From positions 14,917-78,916 of the forward strand of contig CAJUSD010000016.1 of NCBI GenBank assembly GCA_910589145.1: a stretch of DNA of 64,000 bases. Direction: 5' to 3'. The notes below the pieces were generated by a model. It did no database searches. It saw nothing but the letters and a program-made list of their open reading frames with translations, and had not been told where the DNA came from. The position numbers and the translations under genes were made by a program. The stretch's first letter is position 1; every line of letters begins with the position of its first letter. The stretch comes from an uncultured Oscillospiraceae bacterium (lineage in GTDB: Bacteria > Bacillota > Clostridia > Oscillospirales > Ruminococcaceae). This document shows positions 43,681 through 52,944 of this stretch, piece by piece.

Positions 43681-43730
43681 GGGGCTTTTTAATCTGTTTT
43701 AGGTGGTACTCATCGGGCTATGCCTGCACA
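43681..43730 (+). repeat. Short dispersed repeat R3, copy 2
   Basis: GGGGCTTTTTAATCTG, then TTTTAGGTGGTACTCATC and GGGCTATGCCTGCA, matching 10575-10630. It lies between rseP and ispG, about 30 bases before the ispG start. Confidence 0.55.
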
Positions 43731-43759
43731 TCAATTTTTTGACAAAGGATGATTAAATT

Positions 43760-44830
43760 ATGACGCTTCGTCAAAATACCAGGGTAATCCATATAGGAAA
43801 TGCGGTCATAGGGGGAGGGAACCCTATTGCTATTCAATCTATGCTCAATGTACCAGCTTCAGATATTGTTGGAAGCGTAGCTCAAGCAAAACAGCTTGAA
43901 GCCGCAGGCTGTGAAATTTTACGCGCTGCAATCCCCAATATGGAAGCAATCCCGCTCATTGAAGCTATAAAAAAAGAAGTTAAAATTCCCCTTGTAGCAG
44001 ATATACATTTTGATTACCGTCTGGCATTGGAAGCCGCTGCTGCTGGAATTGATAAAATCCGCATTAACCCAGGAAATATAGGTGGCGATCATTATGTTAA
44101 GCAGGTTGCTGATACATGTCGGAACAAGGGCATCCCTATCCGAGTTGGAGTAAATTCTGGTTCGGTGGAAAAGCATATCCTGGCCAAATATGGTTCGCCA
44201 ACACCGGAAGCTTTGGTGGAAAGCGCTCTTTATCATATCTCTTTGCTGGAACGATGGGATTTTCATGATATAGCTGTATCTCTAAAATCCTCCAATGTTG
44301 GGGATACCATTGCCGCTTATCGTCTTGCATCGGAAAAGTGTAATTATCCCCTTCATTTGGGTGTAACAGAAGCTGGAACGGAAAGGATGGGGTTGGTTAA
44401 GTCTGCGATTGGAATTGGCTCCCTTTTATGTGATGGGATAGGGGATACAATCCGGGTATCTTTAACCGCTGACCCTGTGAAAGAGATTTCTGCTGCCAGG
44501 GATATTTTACAGGCAGCGGGTTTGGGGAAAGGGCCGCGGCTGATTTCCTGTCCTACCTGTGGACGAACTCAAATTCATTTAATCAATCTTGCAAATCAAG
44601 TGGAAGAACGTCTGAAAAATGTAAAAGCCCCTATTACTGTGGCTGTAATGGGCTGCATTGTAAATGGCCCTGGAGAAGCTAGGGAAGCTGATATTGGAAT
44701 TGCTGGCGGAACTGGCCAAGCTTTGTTATTCCGCAAAGGCGAGATTTTACGGAAAGTGCCGGAAAATCGAATTGTAGACGAGCTGATGGAGGAAATTGAA
44801 AAGATTTGTTCATCTTTTGTTAATGCTTAA
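43760..44830 (+). CDS. ispG: 4-hydroxy-3-methylbut-2-enyl diphosphate synthase
   Basis: 356 residues, within the normal range. The N-terminal barrel (VHIGNA-like start, IQSMLNVPASD) and the C-terminal [4Fe-4S] domain with SCPTCGRT and VMGCIVNGPGEA. It reduces MEcPP to HMBPP, the penultimate MEP-pathway step. AAAGGATG precedes the ATG. In many Clostridia polC follows; here a secreted protein does. Confidence 0.96.
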   Translation: MTLRQNTRVIHIGNAVIGGGNPIAIQSMLNVPASDIVGSVAQAKQLEAAGCEILRAAIPNMEAIPLIEAIKKEVKIPLVADIHFDYRLALEAAAAGIDKIRINPGNIGGDHYVKQVADTCRNKGIPIRVGVNSGSVEKHILAKYGSPTPEALVESALYHISLLERWDFHDIAVSLKSSNVGDTIAAYRLASEKCNYPLHLGVTEAGTERMGLVKSAIGIGSLLCDGIGDTIRVSLTADPVKEISAARDILQAAGLGKGPRLISCPTCGRTQIHLINLANQVEERLKNVKAPITVAVMGCIVNGPGEAREADIGIAGGTGQALLFRKGEILRKVPENRIVDELMEEIEKICSSFVNA

Positions 44831-44984
44831 TATACTAGATTGTCGTTTTACTGAAAAAATAGGATTGATTTCTCTTTCCAAATGAAGTATAATATGGAAA
44901 ACCATTTGCAGATGTTATGATTGGCAATCAATTTTATCGTATCTGCATCAGGGTTATTATATCATTCCTTTATGGAGGTACTGC

Positions 44985-46121
44985 ATGACAAAGAAAAACC
45001 TATTTTACCCGGCTTTTGTACGCCGATTTTTAACAGCGTTCCTGAGCCTTGTAACGGCGGTTTTGGTGATACCGGGATTTTTGGCGCCGGTTTCTGCGGC
45101 GGAGGTAAAAGGATCACGGCTATTGATTCAGGTTCAGGGAGAAGATGGATATCGCGTGCCAGAATTATCTATCTATTATTTGCCGCCCGAAACCCCAACA
45201 GGAGAAGAACCTAAATTTTTAGGCCGTACTGACGCAAGGGGGGAACTGGTATTTACTGAACTGGAAGCAGGAGAATTTCAGTTTTTCTACAGTGTTCCTA
45301 ATGTAAAAAGTAAAGTTCGGGTTCCATATTCTATTAAAGATATAAATGGACGGCCTACTTTGACCATATCTGATCCTCGCTTAATAGGGGACAAGGATGC
45401 TGAAACAGTAGCGGAATCCTTTTTGCAGCTCGATATTGTAGGATTCCAGGTTGTGGACGCCCAGGGGAATTCTCTCCCCAATACCAAGCTTTTCTTTCGG
45501 AAATGCCCGACCGTTAATTGTAACAACAGCAGCGAGGATGGACATGTAGAAGTTTTTACAACGATCACAGATCGGGAAGGCAACAGTGCCAGAGCAAATA
45601 TGCTGACTGGAAGCTATCACATAAAAGCAACTGTTTATGATGAATATCATCGGGAACAGTTTTCAGAAGAAACTTTAATAACAATTGCACCTGAAGATGA
45701 GAAACAATCCCGCACAATCCCACTTTCCGGCATCAAACCTGTAGAGACAAGCCAGCCAACTTCCAGTGTGTTGACTCTTTATTTTGAAAATGAAAAGGGA
45801 CATCCCCAGGCAGATATTCGCGTTGGCTATCGCGAGCCTGGAGATGAAACTGATTATTGGCTTGGCTGTACCGATTCCCAAGGGAAAATTTCTATCTCTA
45901 ATCTGAAAAAGGGAGAGTATACTTTTTTCTATTATCTTGATCCCTATAATAATCAGAATTCAAACCGCACAGATTTTGAATATGAAGTGGAAGATACAAT
46001 GGCTTCTGACGCTGTAACTGTTATTCTGCCTATCTCAGAAGTTGATGGAGGAGTGTACAAAACTCCTTTGCAGAAATGGGTTATAGCTTCTTCAAAAGAG
46101 GAAGAAATTGACGCTGATTAA
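44985..46121 (+). CDS. Secreted protein with three SpaA/prealbumin-like beta-sandwich repeats
   Basis: 378 residues. A signal peptide is clear: KK start, a long hydrophobic core, and an A-x-A cleavage site near residue 38. Three tandem modules follow (about 45-130, 140-240, 255-360); modules 1 and 3 share DxxGE/KL/I and LE.GEF.FFY, the signature of Cna-B/carboxypeptidase-regulatory-like folds. No LPXTG, C-terminal helix or lipobox is seen, so retention at the surface is uncertain. GGAGGT precedes the ATG. Function unknown. Confidence 0.75.
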   Translation: MTKKNLFYPAFVRRFLTAFLSLVTAVLVIPGFLAPVSAAEVKGSRLLIQVQGEDGYRVPELSIYYLPPETPTGEEPKFLGRTDARGELVFTELEAGEFQFFYSVPNVKSKVRVPYSIKDINGRPTLTISDPRLIGDKDAETVAESFLQLDIVGFQVVDAQGNSLPNTKLFFRKCPTVNCNNSSEDGHVEVFTTITDREGNSARANMLTGSYHIKATVYDEYHREQFSEETLITIAPEDEKQSRTIPLSGIKPVETSQPTSSVLTLYFENEKGHPQADIRVGYREPGDETDYWLGCTDSQGKISISNLKKGEYTFFYYLDPYNNQNSNRTDFEYEVEDTMASDAVTVILPISEVDGGVYKTPLQKWVIASSKEEEIDAD

Positions 46122-46192
46122 TTATCTATGGATTAGATGTTTTGAAACACGCGGGAGCGTGGTAAGTTGTTTTGTTTATATTCATTTTTTGG

Positions 46193-46221
46193 TTGCTTTT
46201 TCCGTTCTCATATGGTAAAAT
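46193..46221 (+). promoter_or_regulatory. Promoter of rplS
   Basis: TTGCTT (46193-46198), a 17-base spacer, and TAAAAT (46216-46221), leaving a leader of about 130 bases. Confidence 0.7.
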
Positions 46222-46227
46222 ATTTAG

Positions 46228-46345
46228 GCATTTGGTAGCCGCTGTGTTTTACAGTGGGGATTAGTGCCCAGTGAAAACTGTGACATTAAAGCGGGTATTC
46301 CTCTGCCGATAGAATCGGGAATGAATATCTGAAAACTTTTAGGAG
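46228..46345 (+). ncRNA. Candidate rplS (L19) leader structure
   Basis: The leader contains foldable segments, including TGGG/CCCA around 46255-46275 and ATTCC/GGAAT around 46299-46325, just before AGGAGG. L19 leaders are known in Firmicutes, but I cannot confirm a match to that family by eye. Confidence 0.35.
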
Positions 46346-46355
46346 GAAACAATTA

Positions 46356-46700
46356 ATGGATGCAATCAAATTAATGACGCAGGATTGTATGAAATCTGAA
46401 CTTCCTGTATTAAACATCGGTGATACGGTTAAGGTTCACTGCCGCATCAAGGAAGGTGAACGTGAAAGAATTCAGATTTTTGAAGGAACAATTATTGCTA
46501 AAAAACATGGTGGGATCAATGAGACTTTCACTGTACGCCGTGTAGCGTATGGATGTGGGGTTGAAAGGGTATTCCCGGTACATTCCCCCAACGTGGAAAA
46601 GGTAGAAGTGGTTCGTCAAGGCAGAGTCCGCCGTGCTAAATTGTATTATCTGCGTGACCGTGTTGGTAAGGCTGCAAAGGTTAAGAGCACAATTCGCTAA
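46356..46700 (+). CDS. rplS: 50S ribosomal protein L19
   Basis: 114 residues. GDTVKVHCRIKEGERERIQIFEG, GINETFTVRRVAYGCGVERVFP and RRAKLYYLRDRVGKAAK are diagnostic. TTAGGAGG precedes the ATG. It has its own promoter and a terminator before lepB. Confidence 0.98.
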   Translation: MDAIKLMTQDCMKSELPVLNIGDTVKVHCRIKEGERERIQIFEGTIIAKKHGGINETFTVRRVAYGCGVERVFPVHSPNVEKVEVVRQGRVRRAKLYYLRDRVGKAAKVKSTIR

Positions 46701-46719
46701 TTACATCATAAGTAGCAGG

Positions 46720-46747
46720 AAGGGGACGTTTCGATGTCCCCTTTTTT
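46720..46747 (+). terminator. Terminator of rplS
   Basis: AAGGGGAC and GTCCCCTT form a stem with loop GTTTCGAT, followed by T's. Confidence 0.88.
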
Positions 46748-46789
46748 GCATAGAATTTCGTTGCAGCATGGAAAGGAAACGGGATTGCT

Positions 46790-47395
46790 ATGGGAATTAA
46801 AATTCCAGATTATGATCCGTCAGTGTCCAGCCTGGGGCGGGAATTGCTGGAGTGGCTGGAGGCACTTACATTTGCAGGTGTGGTGGCGTTTTTTTTGTTT
46901 ACATTTATTGTTCGCCTGGTAACAGTGGAAGGCCATTCAATGCAGCCTACCTTGGAGGAACATGACCGTTTGGTGATTCAGACGCTTGGATATGAGCCGG
47001 AATTGGGAGATATTATTGTTATCAAACTTCCTGAGACAAACGCGCTTATTAAACGTGTTATTGCTGTTGAGGGGCAGACAATTGATATTGACTTTGAAAA
47101 AGGAATTGTCTATCGGGATGGGGAAATTCTCGACGAACCTTATATTATGGAGCCTACTTATCGGAGTAAGGATATGGTTTTTCCGGTTGAAGTGCCAGAA
47201 GGATGTATCTTTGTTATGGGTGATAACCGAAACCATTCATCTGACAGCCGGGATATGACGGTTGGCATGGTGCCAGTAGATCGGGTGGTTGGAAAAGCCG
47301 TTTTTCGCTTTATGCCTTTGGAGGCAATAGGCGGATTGTACGATAATTTAAATGATGATATAAAAGATTCTGCGGAGCTATCTCCTGCTGCCTAA
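46790..47395 (+). CDS. lepB: Signal peptidase I
   Basis: 201 residues. One N-terminal membrane helix (about 27-45), catalytic Ser50 in GHSMQPTL, catalytic Lys88 in NALIKRVIAVEG, and box E MGDNRNHSSDSR. It removes signal peptides outside the membrane. AAAGGAAAC precedes the ATG. Start of a lepB-rbgA-rnhB-yraN unit. Confidence 0.96.
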   Translation: MGIKIPDYDPSVSSLGRELLEWLEALTFAGVVAFFLFTFIVRLVTVEGHSMQPTLEEHDRLVIQTLGYEPELGDIIVIKLPETNALIKRVIAVEGQTIDIDFEKGIVYRDGEILDEPYIMEPTYRSKDMVFPVEVPEGCIFVMGDNRNHSSDSRDMTVGMVPVDRVVGKAVFRFMPLEAIGGLYDNLNDDIKDSAELSPAA

Positions 47396-47462
47396 TAGAT
47401 AAGCCAGGTTTCAATGCTGCTAAAACCATCTCCTCCAGAAGAAAAGGAAAGGAAAAACAAAC

Positions 47463-48407
47463 ATGAATGATATACCACCTATCCAGTGGTTTCCAGGGCA
47501 TATGGCGAAAACCCGCCGTCTAATGGGAGAAAGCCTAAAACTGGTTGACATAGTGGTAGAGTTGATTGATGCAAGAGTTCCCCGTTCCAGCCGCAATCCA
47601 GAGCTGGATAAATGGGTAAAAGGGAAACCGCGCCTAGTAGTTATTAATAAATGTGATGCCGCTGACAGCAACGTTACCCAAAAATGGCTGCATTGGTTTG
47701 AAGAAAAGAATATCCCAGCAGTTGCTGTTGACTGTAAAACAAAACAGGGAATCAAAAGCGTTATTCCCGCTGTAAGAAAAGTCCTGGCTCCAGAATTAGC
47801 CAAAAGAAGCGAAAAAGGAATGTCTGGGAAACCATTAAGAATGATGATTGTGGGGATTCCCAACGTTGGAAAATCCTCCCTGATCAATACTCTTGCAAAA
47901 AGCAAGCGCGCTAAGGTAGAAGACCGTCCCGGCGTAACAAGGGGAAGACAATGGGTCTCATTGGAAAACGGTGTAGATTTGTTAGATATGCCTGGCGTTC
48001 TCTGGCCTAAATTTGAGGATCCCATTGTGGGGGAACACCTTGCCTTTACCGGGGCTGTAAAGGATGACGTTTTAGATATGGAATGGCTTGCAATGCGTCT
48101 GCTGTTCCTGTTAAATATGGATTACCATAATTTATTGGCGCAAAGGTATGGCTTGGAGGAAGATTCCATAGGTATGGATGGCCCCGGACTGCTCGCCCAG
48201 GTTGCAAGACGGCGAGGGATGCTTCTGCCAGGTGGACTGCCGAATTTAGAACGAGCTGCCGTAACAGTTTTGGATGAATTTCGGGGTGGAAAAATTGGCA
48301 GGATTTCGTTAGAAGCGCCGGAAGATACTTTCGCCAAATTTAAAGAACGCGCTATCCCTGACCCCACGCAGGAGGAACAGGGTACAGGAGAGGAGGGCGA
48401 CGCTTGA
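47463..48407 (+). CDS. rbgA: Ribosome biogenesis GTPase YlqF/RbgA
   Basis: 314 residues, circularly permuted GTPase: INKCD (G4) precedes GIPNVGKSSL (G1) and LDMPGV (G3), followed by a helical RNA-binding domain. IQWFPGHMAKTRR at the N-terminus is typical. It acts late in 50S assembly. Overlaps rnhB by 4 bases. Confidence 0.96.
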   Translation: MNDIPPIQWFPGHMAKTRRLMGESLKLVDIVVELIDARVPRSSRNPELDKWVKGKPRLVVINKCDAADSNVTQKWLHWFEEKNIPAVAVDCKTKQGIKSVIPAVRKVLAPELAKRSEKGMSGKPLRMMIVGIPNVGKSSLINTLAKSKRAKVEDRPGVTRGRQWVSLENGVDLLDMPGVLWPKFEDPIVGEHLAFTGAVKDDVLDMEWLAMRLLFLLNMDYHNLLAQRYGLEEDSIGMDGPGLLAQVARRRGMLLPGGLPNLERAAVTVLDEFRGGKIGRISLEAPEDTFAKFKERAIPDPTQEEQGTGEEGDA

Positions 48408-49024
48408 CATTAACGATGGAGCAACAAGCCGCCATGCTGGAATTGGAAAACCAGGCATATGAAGCAGGATTTCAGGCAGTTTGCGGGGTTGATGAAGCAG
48501 GGCGCGGGCCGTTGGCAGGCCCGGTATTTGCAGCAGCGGTAATCCTTCCGCCAGGGCTAATCATTGAGGGGCTTAACGATTCCAAACAGTTAAGCGGGAA
48601 AAAAAGAGAAGAATTATTTGATACCATTCAGCGGGAGGCCGTCTGTTATGGAATTGGAATGGCTGATCATAAAGAGATTGACCGGATTAATATTCTCCAG
48701 GCAACCTTTGAAGCCATGAAAAAGGCGGTTGCGAAGCTTTCGACTGCGCCTGATCTGGTTCTGGTGGATGGCAACCGTGACCCCGGACTGGGAATAGAAA
48801 CCCGCACTATCGTTAAAGGTGATGCGAAAAGCGCTTCTATTGCAGCGGCGTCAATTTTGGCAAAGGTCAGCCGTGACCGTTTTATGATGGAACTGGATCA
48901 GCAGTATCCTGCTTATCAGTTTGCAAAACATAAGGGGTATCCTACCAAAGCCCATTATCAGGCTATCCGGGAAAATGGCGTTTCGCCTGTCCACCGGAAA
49001 ACCTTTTTGAAGAAGATGCATTGA
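48404..49024 (+). CDS. rnhB: Ribonuclease HII
   Basis: 206 residues. GVDEAGRGPLAGPV (DEDD catalytic start), NDSKQL, VDGN and KGDAKSASIAAASILAKVSRDR. It cuts the RNA strand of hybrids and single ribonucleotides in DNA. The TTG at 48404 overlaps the rbgA stop and is the likely start; an ATG at 48416 is the alternative. Confidence 0.95.
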   Translation: MTLTMEQQAAMLELENQAYEAGFQAVCGVDEAGRGPLAGPVFAAAVILPPGLIIEGLNDSKQLSGKKREELFDTIQREAVCYGIGMADHKEIDRINILQATFEAMKKAVAKLSTAPDLVLVDGNRDPGLGIETRTIVKGDAKSASIAAASILAKVSRDRFMMELDQQYPAYQFAKHKGYPTKAHYQAIRENGVSPVHRKTFLKKMH

Positions 49025-49416
49025 TGGGCGGGAAAGGTTCAGTCCGTCAGGGCAGACAGGGGGAGGAATACGCCGCTTGTTTTCTGAAGGAACATGGGTA
49101 TCGAATTTTGGCGTCTAACTTCTGTACCAAACAAGGAGAAATTGATTTAATTGCGGAAAACGGCGAATACTTAGCCTTTATTGAGGTGAAAACCAGAAAG
49201 ATAGGCGCATTGTCTCCAGGGTATCAAGCGGTATCCAAGGGAAAACAGGGAAGGATTTATGCTGCTGCAATGGAGTTTATATATCGGTTTCCTCTGGATT
49301 TACAGCCCAGGTTTGACGTTCTCTGCCTGGAAACTTCCTGTGAATCGGAATTTCGGGTTGTGTCAACCGAATATTATGAAAATGCATTTACAACAGAAGG
49401 GCTGAAATGTTTGTGA
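49024..49416 (+). CDS. UPF0102 (YraN) endonuclease-like protein
   Basis: 130 residues. GRQGEEYAACFLKEHGYRI, the nuclease-fold GEIDLIAENGEYLAFIEVKTRK and a C-terminal strand VLCLE. The fold matches Holliday-junction-resolvase-like nucleases; biological role unproven. Its ATG overlaps the rnhB stop (TGATG), giving tight coupling. Confidence 0.9.
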   Translation: MGGKGSVRQGRQGEEYAACFLKEHGYRILASNFCTKQGEIDLIAENGEYLAFIEVKTRKIGALSPGYQAVSKGKQGRIYAAAMEFIYRFPLDLQPRFDVLCLETSCESEFRVVSTEYYENAFTTEGLKCL

Positions 49417-49441
49417 TTTTTGCATCGAGGAGGATTTTTAT

Positions 49442-50371
49442 ATGTATGTTGACCTGCACAGCGATACCATTACTGTTCTGAACCGGAACCATGGCCAGCT
49501 AGCCCAAAACAATCTGATGATTTCCCTGGAAAAAGGTGCAGCTTTGAAGGATTGGGCTCAAACCTATGCTATTTTTATCCCTGATACCCTGCGGGGTAAA
49601 GAAGCTGCGGAATTTTACGATGATAATCTTGGATTTTTCCAAAAGCAGATGGAGAAAAACAGTGGAATGGTTTCCCAGCCAAAATTTTTTGACAATATTG
49701 CAGAAACATGGGCAAGGGGAGGAGCTGTAGCAATTTTAGCGGTGGAAGGCGGCGGTTCCCTTTTAGCGTGGGATTTGGATCAGGTAGAAAAAATGTCCGA
49801 TGCAGGTGTAAAGTACCTTAGCCTTACATGGAATGGGAAGAATGAACTTGCATCTGGGAATGAAACACAGGAAGGGCTTTCTGAATTGGGGCGTGGAGTT
49901 GTGGCGGAACTGGAACGCTGGGATATTACGCTGGATGTTTCCCATCTCAATGATAAGGGCTTTGACGACCTGGTTCATACAGCAAAAAAGCCTTTTATTG
50001 CTACCCATTCCAATTTGCGCTCGGTTTGCGGCCATAAACGCAATCTTACCGACGACCAGTTTAAAGAGATTGTTAAACGGGATGGACTTGTAGGAATTAA
50101 CTTCTGCAAAGCCTTTCTCAATGACGATAAGGAAAAAGCCGGATTTCCTGACCTGCTCCGGCATATTGAACGGATGCTTTCCCTAGGTGGGGAAAATGTA
50201 ATTGCCATAGGTTCCGATTTTGATGGAACCACCGTTCCCGATGGAATGGGTTCTGTGGAAAACCTGGCAGATGTGGAAAATTATCTGCTTTGCGCTGGAC
50301 TTGGGAAAAAACAAGTGGAAAAGATTATGGGCGGAAACGCTTATGAGTTCCTGCGGCGGAGATGGGGCTGA
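49442..50371 (+). CDS. Membrane dipeptidase (peptidase family M19)
   Basis: 309 residues. Metal ligands: DLHSDT near the N-terminus, LAVEGGG, DVSHLND, ATHSNLRSVCGHKRNLTD and GSDFDGT. M19 enzymes cleave dipeptides, including those with D-residues. No signal peptide, so it is probably cytoplasmic. GAGGAGG precedes the ATG. It starts 25 bases after yraN. Confidence 0.92.
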   Translation: MYVDLHSDTITVLNRNHGQLAQNNLMISLEKGAALKDWAQTYAIFIPDTLRGKEAAEFYDDNLGFFQKQMEKNSGMVSQPKFFDNIAETWARGGAVAILAVEGGGSLLAWDLDQVEKMSDAGVKYLSLTWNGKNELASGNETQEGLSELGRGVVAELERWDITLDVSHLNDKGFDDLVHTAKKPFIATHSNLRSVCGHKRNLTDDQFKEIVKRDGLVGINFCKAFLNDDKEKAGFPDLLRHIERMLSLGGENVIAIGSDFDGTTVPDGMGSVENLADVENYLLCAGLGKKQVEKIMGGNAYEFLRRRWG

Positions 50372-50416
50372 TTTGTTTCCTACAGCCGTAGATTTGTGAG
50401 AAAAGGATGATTGAAA

Positions 50417-51934
50417 ATGAAATATGTCAGTACGCGGAGGAAGGATAAGGCTGTTTTCCCTGCTCAGGCGATTGCCCAGGGAATTTCCCCGGAGGGCGGG
50501 CTTTTTGTACCAGATGAGCTACCCAAGTTTTCTTTGAAGGAAATTGGGGAAATGTCCCAGATGAACTATCAGGACAGGGCGTACATGGTTCTATCCCGTT
50601 TTCTAACCGACTTTACGCCAGAGGAAATCCGTTCCTGTATTCAGGGGGCTTATGGAGAGAAATCGGAGCCTGCAGATAAATTCGGCGGGAACCCTGCACC
50701 AATCGCCAAACTCTGCCCAGATACTTATGTATTGGAATTATGGCACGGCCCAACCTGCGCATTTAAAGATATGGCTTTGCAGCTCCTTCCGCGGCTGATG
50801 TCTGTCGCTGTCCCCAAAACCATGCCAGGAAAAAAGGTCTGCATCCTGACCGCTACTTCCGGCGATACTGGAAAAGCTGCCCTGGAAGGTTTTAAGGATG
50901 TACCAGGTACTAATATTATGGTTTTTTACCCCCAGCATGGGGTCAGCGAAATGCAAAAACTTCAAATGGCTTCTCAGGAAGGAAAAAATGTTTCAGTCTG
51001 CGCTGTGGAGGGCAATTTTGACGACGCTCAAACCGGAGTGAAAAATCTTTTTACCAATCCTGAACTCAAGGAGAAGTTGGCAGCATATAATATGGTTTTT
51101 TCCAGTGCGAATTCTATTAATTGGGGACGTCTTGTACCTCAGATTGTATATTACTTTAGTGTTTACGCTGACCTTTTGGCTGACGAGGAAATTTTCTTGG
51201 GTGAGAAAATAAATGTTACTGTTCCCACAGGGAATTTTGGCAATATTCTGGCTGCTTATTATGCGAAAGAAATGGGGCTTCCTATCCAAAGGCTGATTTG
51301 CGCATCTAACCGCAACAATGTATTGACCGATTTCATTCAAACCGGAGTTTATAACAAAAAACGTCCATTTTATGCAACAACCTCTCCTTCAATGGATATT
51401 TTGGTTTCCAGCAACCTGGAACGGCTGCTGTTTGCTCTGAGCGGCGGGGATGATAACCTTGTTTCCTGCTTGATGGATTCATTGAACAGGGAAGGGGAGT
51501 ATCAAGTATCTCCAGAAGTAAAAGAAAAACTGGATGAAGGTTTCTCTGCCGCTTGGTGCAACGACCAGCAGGCTGCACAGGAAATTCAAAGACTTTTCCA
51601 AGAATTTTCTTATCTCTGTGATCCCCATACGGCTGTTGCGGCCTATGCCTGCCGCCAGTATCAGGAGACTACTGGGGACAAAACAAAAAACGTTGTCGTT
51701 TCTACTGCCAGCCCTTACAAGTTTCCCTCCAGTGTTCTTAAAGCAGTAACAGGGGAGAATCTTCAAGCACTTACTGCTCAGGAAGAATTTTCTCTTGCCG
51801 ACAGGCTGGAGCATCTCTCTAATGCTCCTCAGCCGCTGCCGCTTTTTCAACTGCGGGAAAAGCCTGTCCGCTTTACCGGATACTGCGGTAAAGAAGAGAT
51901 GGAACAGGCAGTCTGTGCCTTCCTCGGGCTTTGA
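50417..51934 (+). CDS. thrC: Threonine synthase
   Basis: 505 residues, the long form. YVSTRRKDKAVFPAQAI..GLFVPDELP at the N-terminus, PLP Lys117 in PTCAFKDMALQ, TATSGDTGKAALEG and VPTGNFGNILAAYYAKEMG. It converts O-phosphohomoserine to threonine. The ATG at 50417 fits AAAAGGATG better than the TTG at 50411. No other threonine genes adjoin. A more distant paralog lies at 14.2 kb. Confidence 0.95.
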   Translation: MKYVSTRRKDKAVFPAQAIAQGISPEGGLFVPDELPKFSLKEIGEMSQMNYQDRAYMVLSRFLTDFTPEEIRSCIQGAYGEKSEPADKFGGNPAPIAKLCPDTYVLELWHGPTCAFKDMALQLLPRLMSVAVPKTMPGKKVCILTATSGDTGKAALEGFKDVPGTNIMVFYPQHGVSEMQKLQMASQEGKNVSVCAVEGNFDDAQTGVKNLFTNPELKEKLAAYNMVFSSANSINWGRLVPQIVYYFSVYADLLADEEIFLGEKINVTVPTGNFGNILAAYYAKEMGLPIQRLICASNRNNVLTDFIQTGVYNKKRPFYATTSPSMDILVSSNLERLLFALSGGDDNLVSCLMDSLNREGEYQVSPEVKEKLDEGFSAAWCNDQQAAQEIQRLFQEFSYLCDPHTAVAAYACRQYQETTGDKTKNVVVSTASPYKFPSSVLKAVTGENLQALTAQEEFSLADRLEHLSNAPQPLPLFQLREKPVRFTGYCGKEEMEQAVCAFLGL

Positions 51935-51958
51935 TCTTCCTGCTGGAAAGGAGACAGG

Positions 51959-52654
51959 ATGACTCTTTATACAATTGGAGACACCCACCTTTCTTTGGGC
52001 TGTAACAAGCCCATGGAGATTTTCAGCGGCTGGGATCATTATGTTCAGCGCCTTGAACAGAACTGGCGTGCAAAGGTTAAACCAGAAGATACCGTCGTCG
52101 TTACAGGGGATATTTCCTGGGCGATCTCGCTGCCCCAAGCTTTGGCGGACTTTCAGTTTCTCCACAGTCTCCCCGGAAAAAAGATTCTATTAAAGGGAAA
52201 TCACGATTACTGGTGGTCTACCAGAAATAAAATGGAACATTTTTTTTCTGAAAATGGTTTAAACTCCCTTTTTATTCTCCATAATAATTGCATCCCCTTT
52301 GGACGCTTCGGTATTTGTGGAACCAGAGGATGGATATTTGAAAACGGAGAACCCCAGGATGCTAAGGTATTAGCCAGAGAAACCGGAAGGCTGGAAGCCT
52401 CCCTTGCTGACTGCAGCCGTCAAGGGCTTATTCCGCTGGCATTTCTCCATTATCCGCCGTTATATGGTTCTGAACGCTCAAAGCCTATTCTGGATACTTT
52501 GCTTGAATTCCAAGTCCGCCGGTGTTTTTACGGCCATCTGCATGGCTCCGCTATCCACGCTGCTTTTCTGGGGCCATGGCACGGAATTGAAATGTCCCTT
52601 GTTTCCTGTGATTTTCTGCGTTTTGATCCTGTTTTGGTGGAATCGCTGGAATAG
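51959..52654 (+). CDS. Calcineurin-like metallophosphoesterase
   Basis: 231 residues. All five metal motifs are present: GDTHL (Asp8, His10), VTGDISWA, LKGNHDYWW, FLHYPP and YGHLHG. Substrate unknown. AAAGGAG precedes the ATG, 25 bases after thrC. The 290-base gap that follows holds a TTTGGC/GCCAAA hairpin and the tig promoter. Confidence 0.9.
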   Translation: MTLYTIGDTHLSLGCNKPMEIFSGWDHYVQRLEQNWRAKVKPEDTVVVTGDISWAISLPQALADFQFLHSLPGKKILLKGNHDYWWSTRNKMEHFFSENGLNSLFILHNNCIPFGRFGICGTRGWIFENGEPQDAKVLARETGRLEASLADCSRQGLIPLAFLHYPPLYGSERSKPILDTLLEFQVRRCFYGHLHGSAIHAAFLGPWHGIEMSLVSCDFLRFDPVLVESLE

Positions 52655-52766
52655 GCAGGAGTGCTGCTGATACAAACTCCCTCTGCTTTTATTGTCCACA
52701 AGCCGAATTTTTTGTTAAATTCATAACATTTGGCGAAATTAACTGCCAAAAAATGACGTTGCGGGG

Positions 52767-52795
52767 TTGCGAATACCTTTTTATTGTGCTATAAT
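52767..52795 (+). promoter_or_regulatory. Promoter of tig
   Basis: TTGCGA (52767-52772), a 17-base spacer, and TATAAT (52790-52795). The ~145-base leader can form a CTGCCA/TGGCAG stem. Confidence 0.8.
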
Positions 52796-52944
52796 TACAA
52801 GGATTCATTGTCTGACCGCTGCCAATCTCGGCTGCCCGGATATATCCAAGGCTGGCAGGCTTTACAATATGGCAGGATGTGACAAATTTTAGACAGACCG
52901 CCGTGATAAAATGATACGGTCATATTACAGGAGGAAATAATCCC

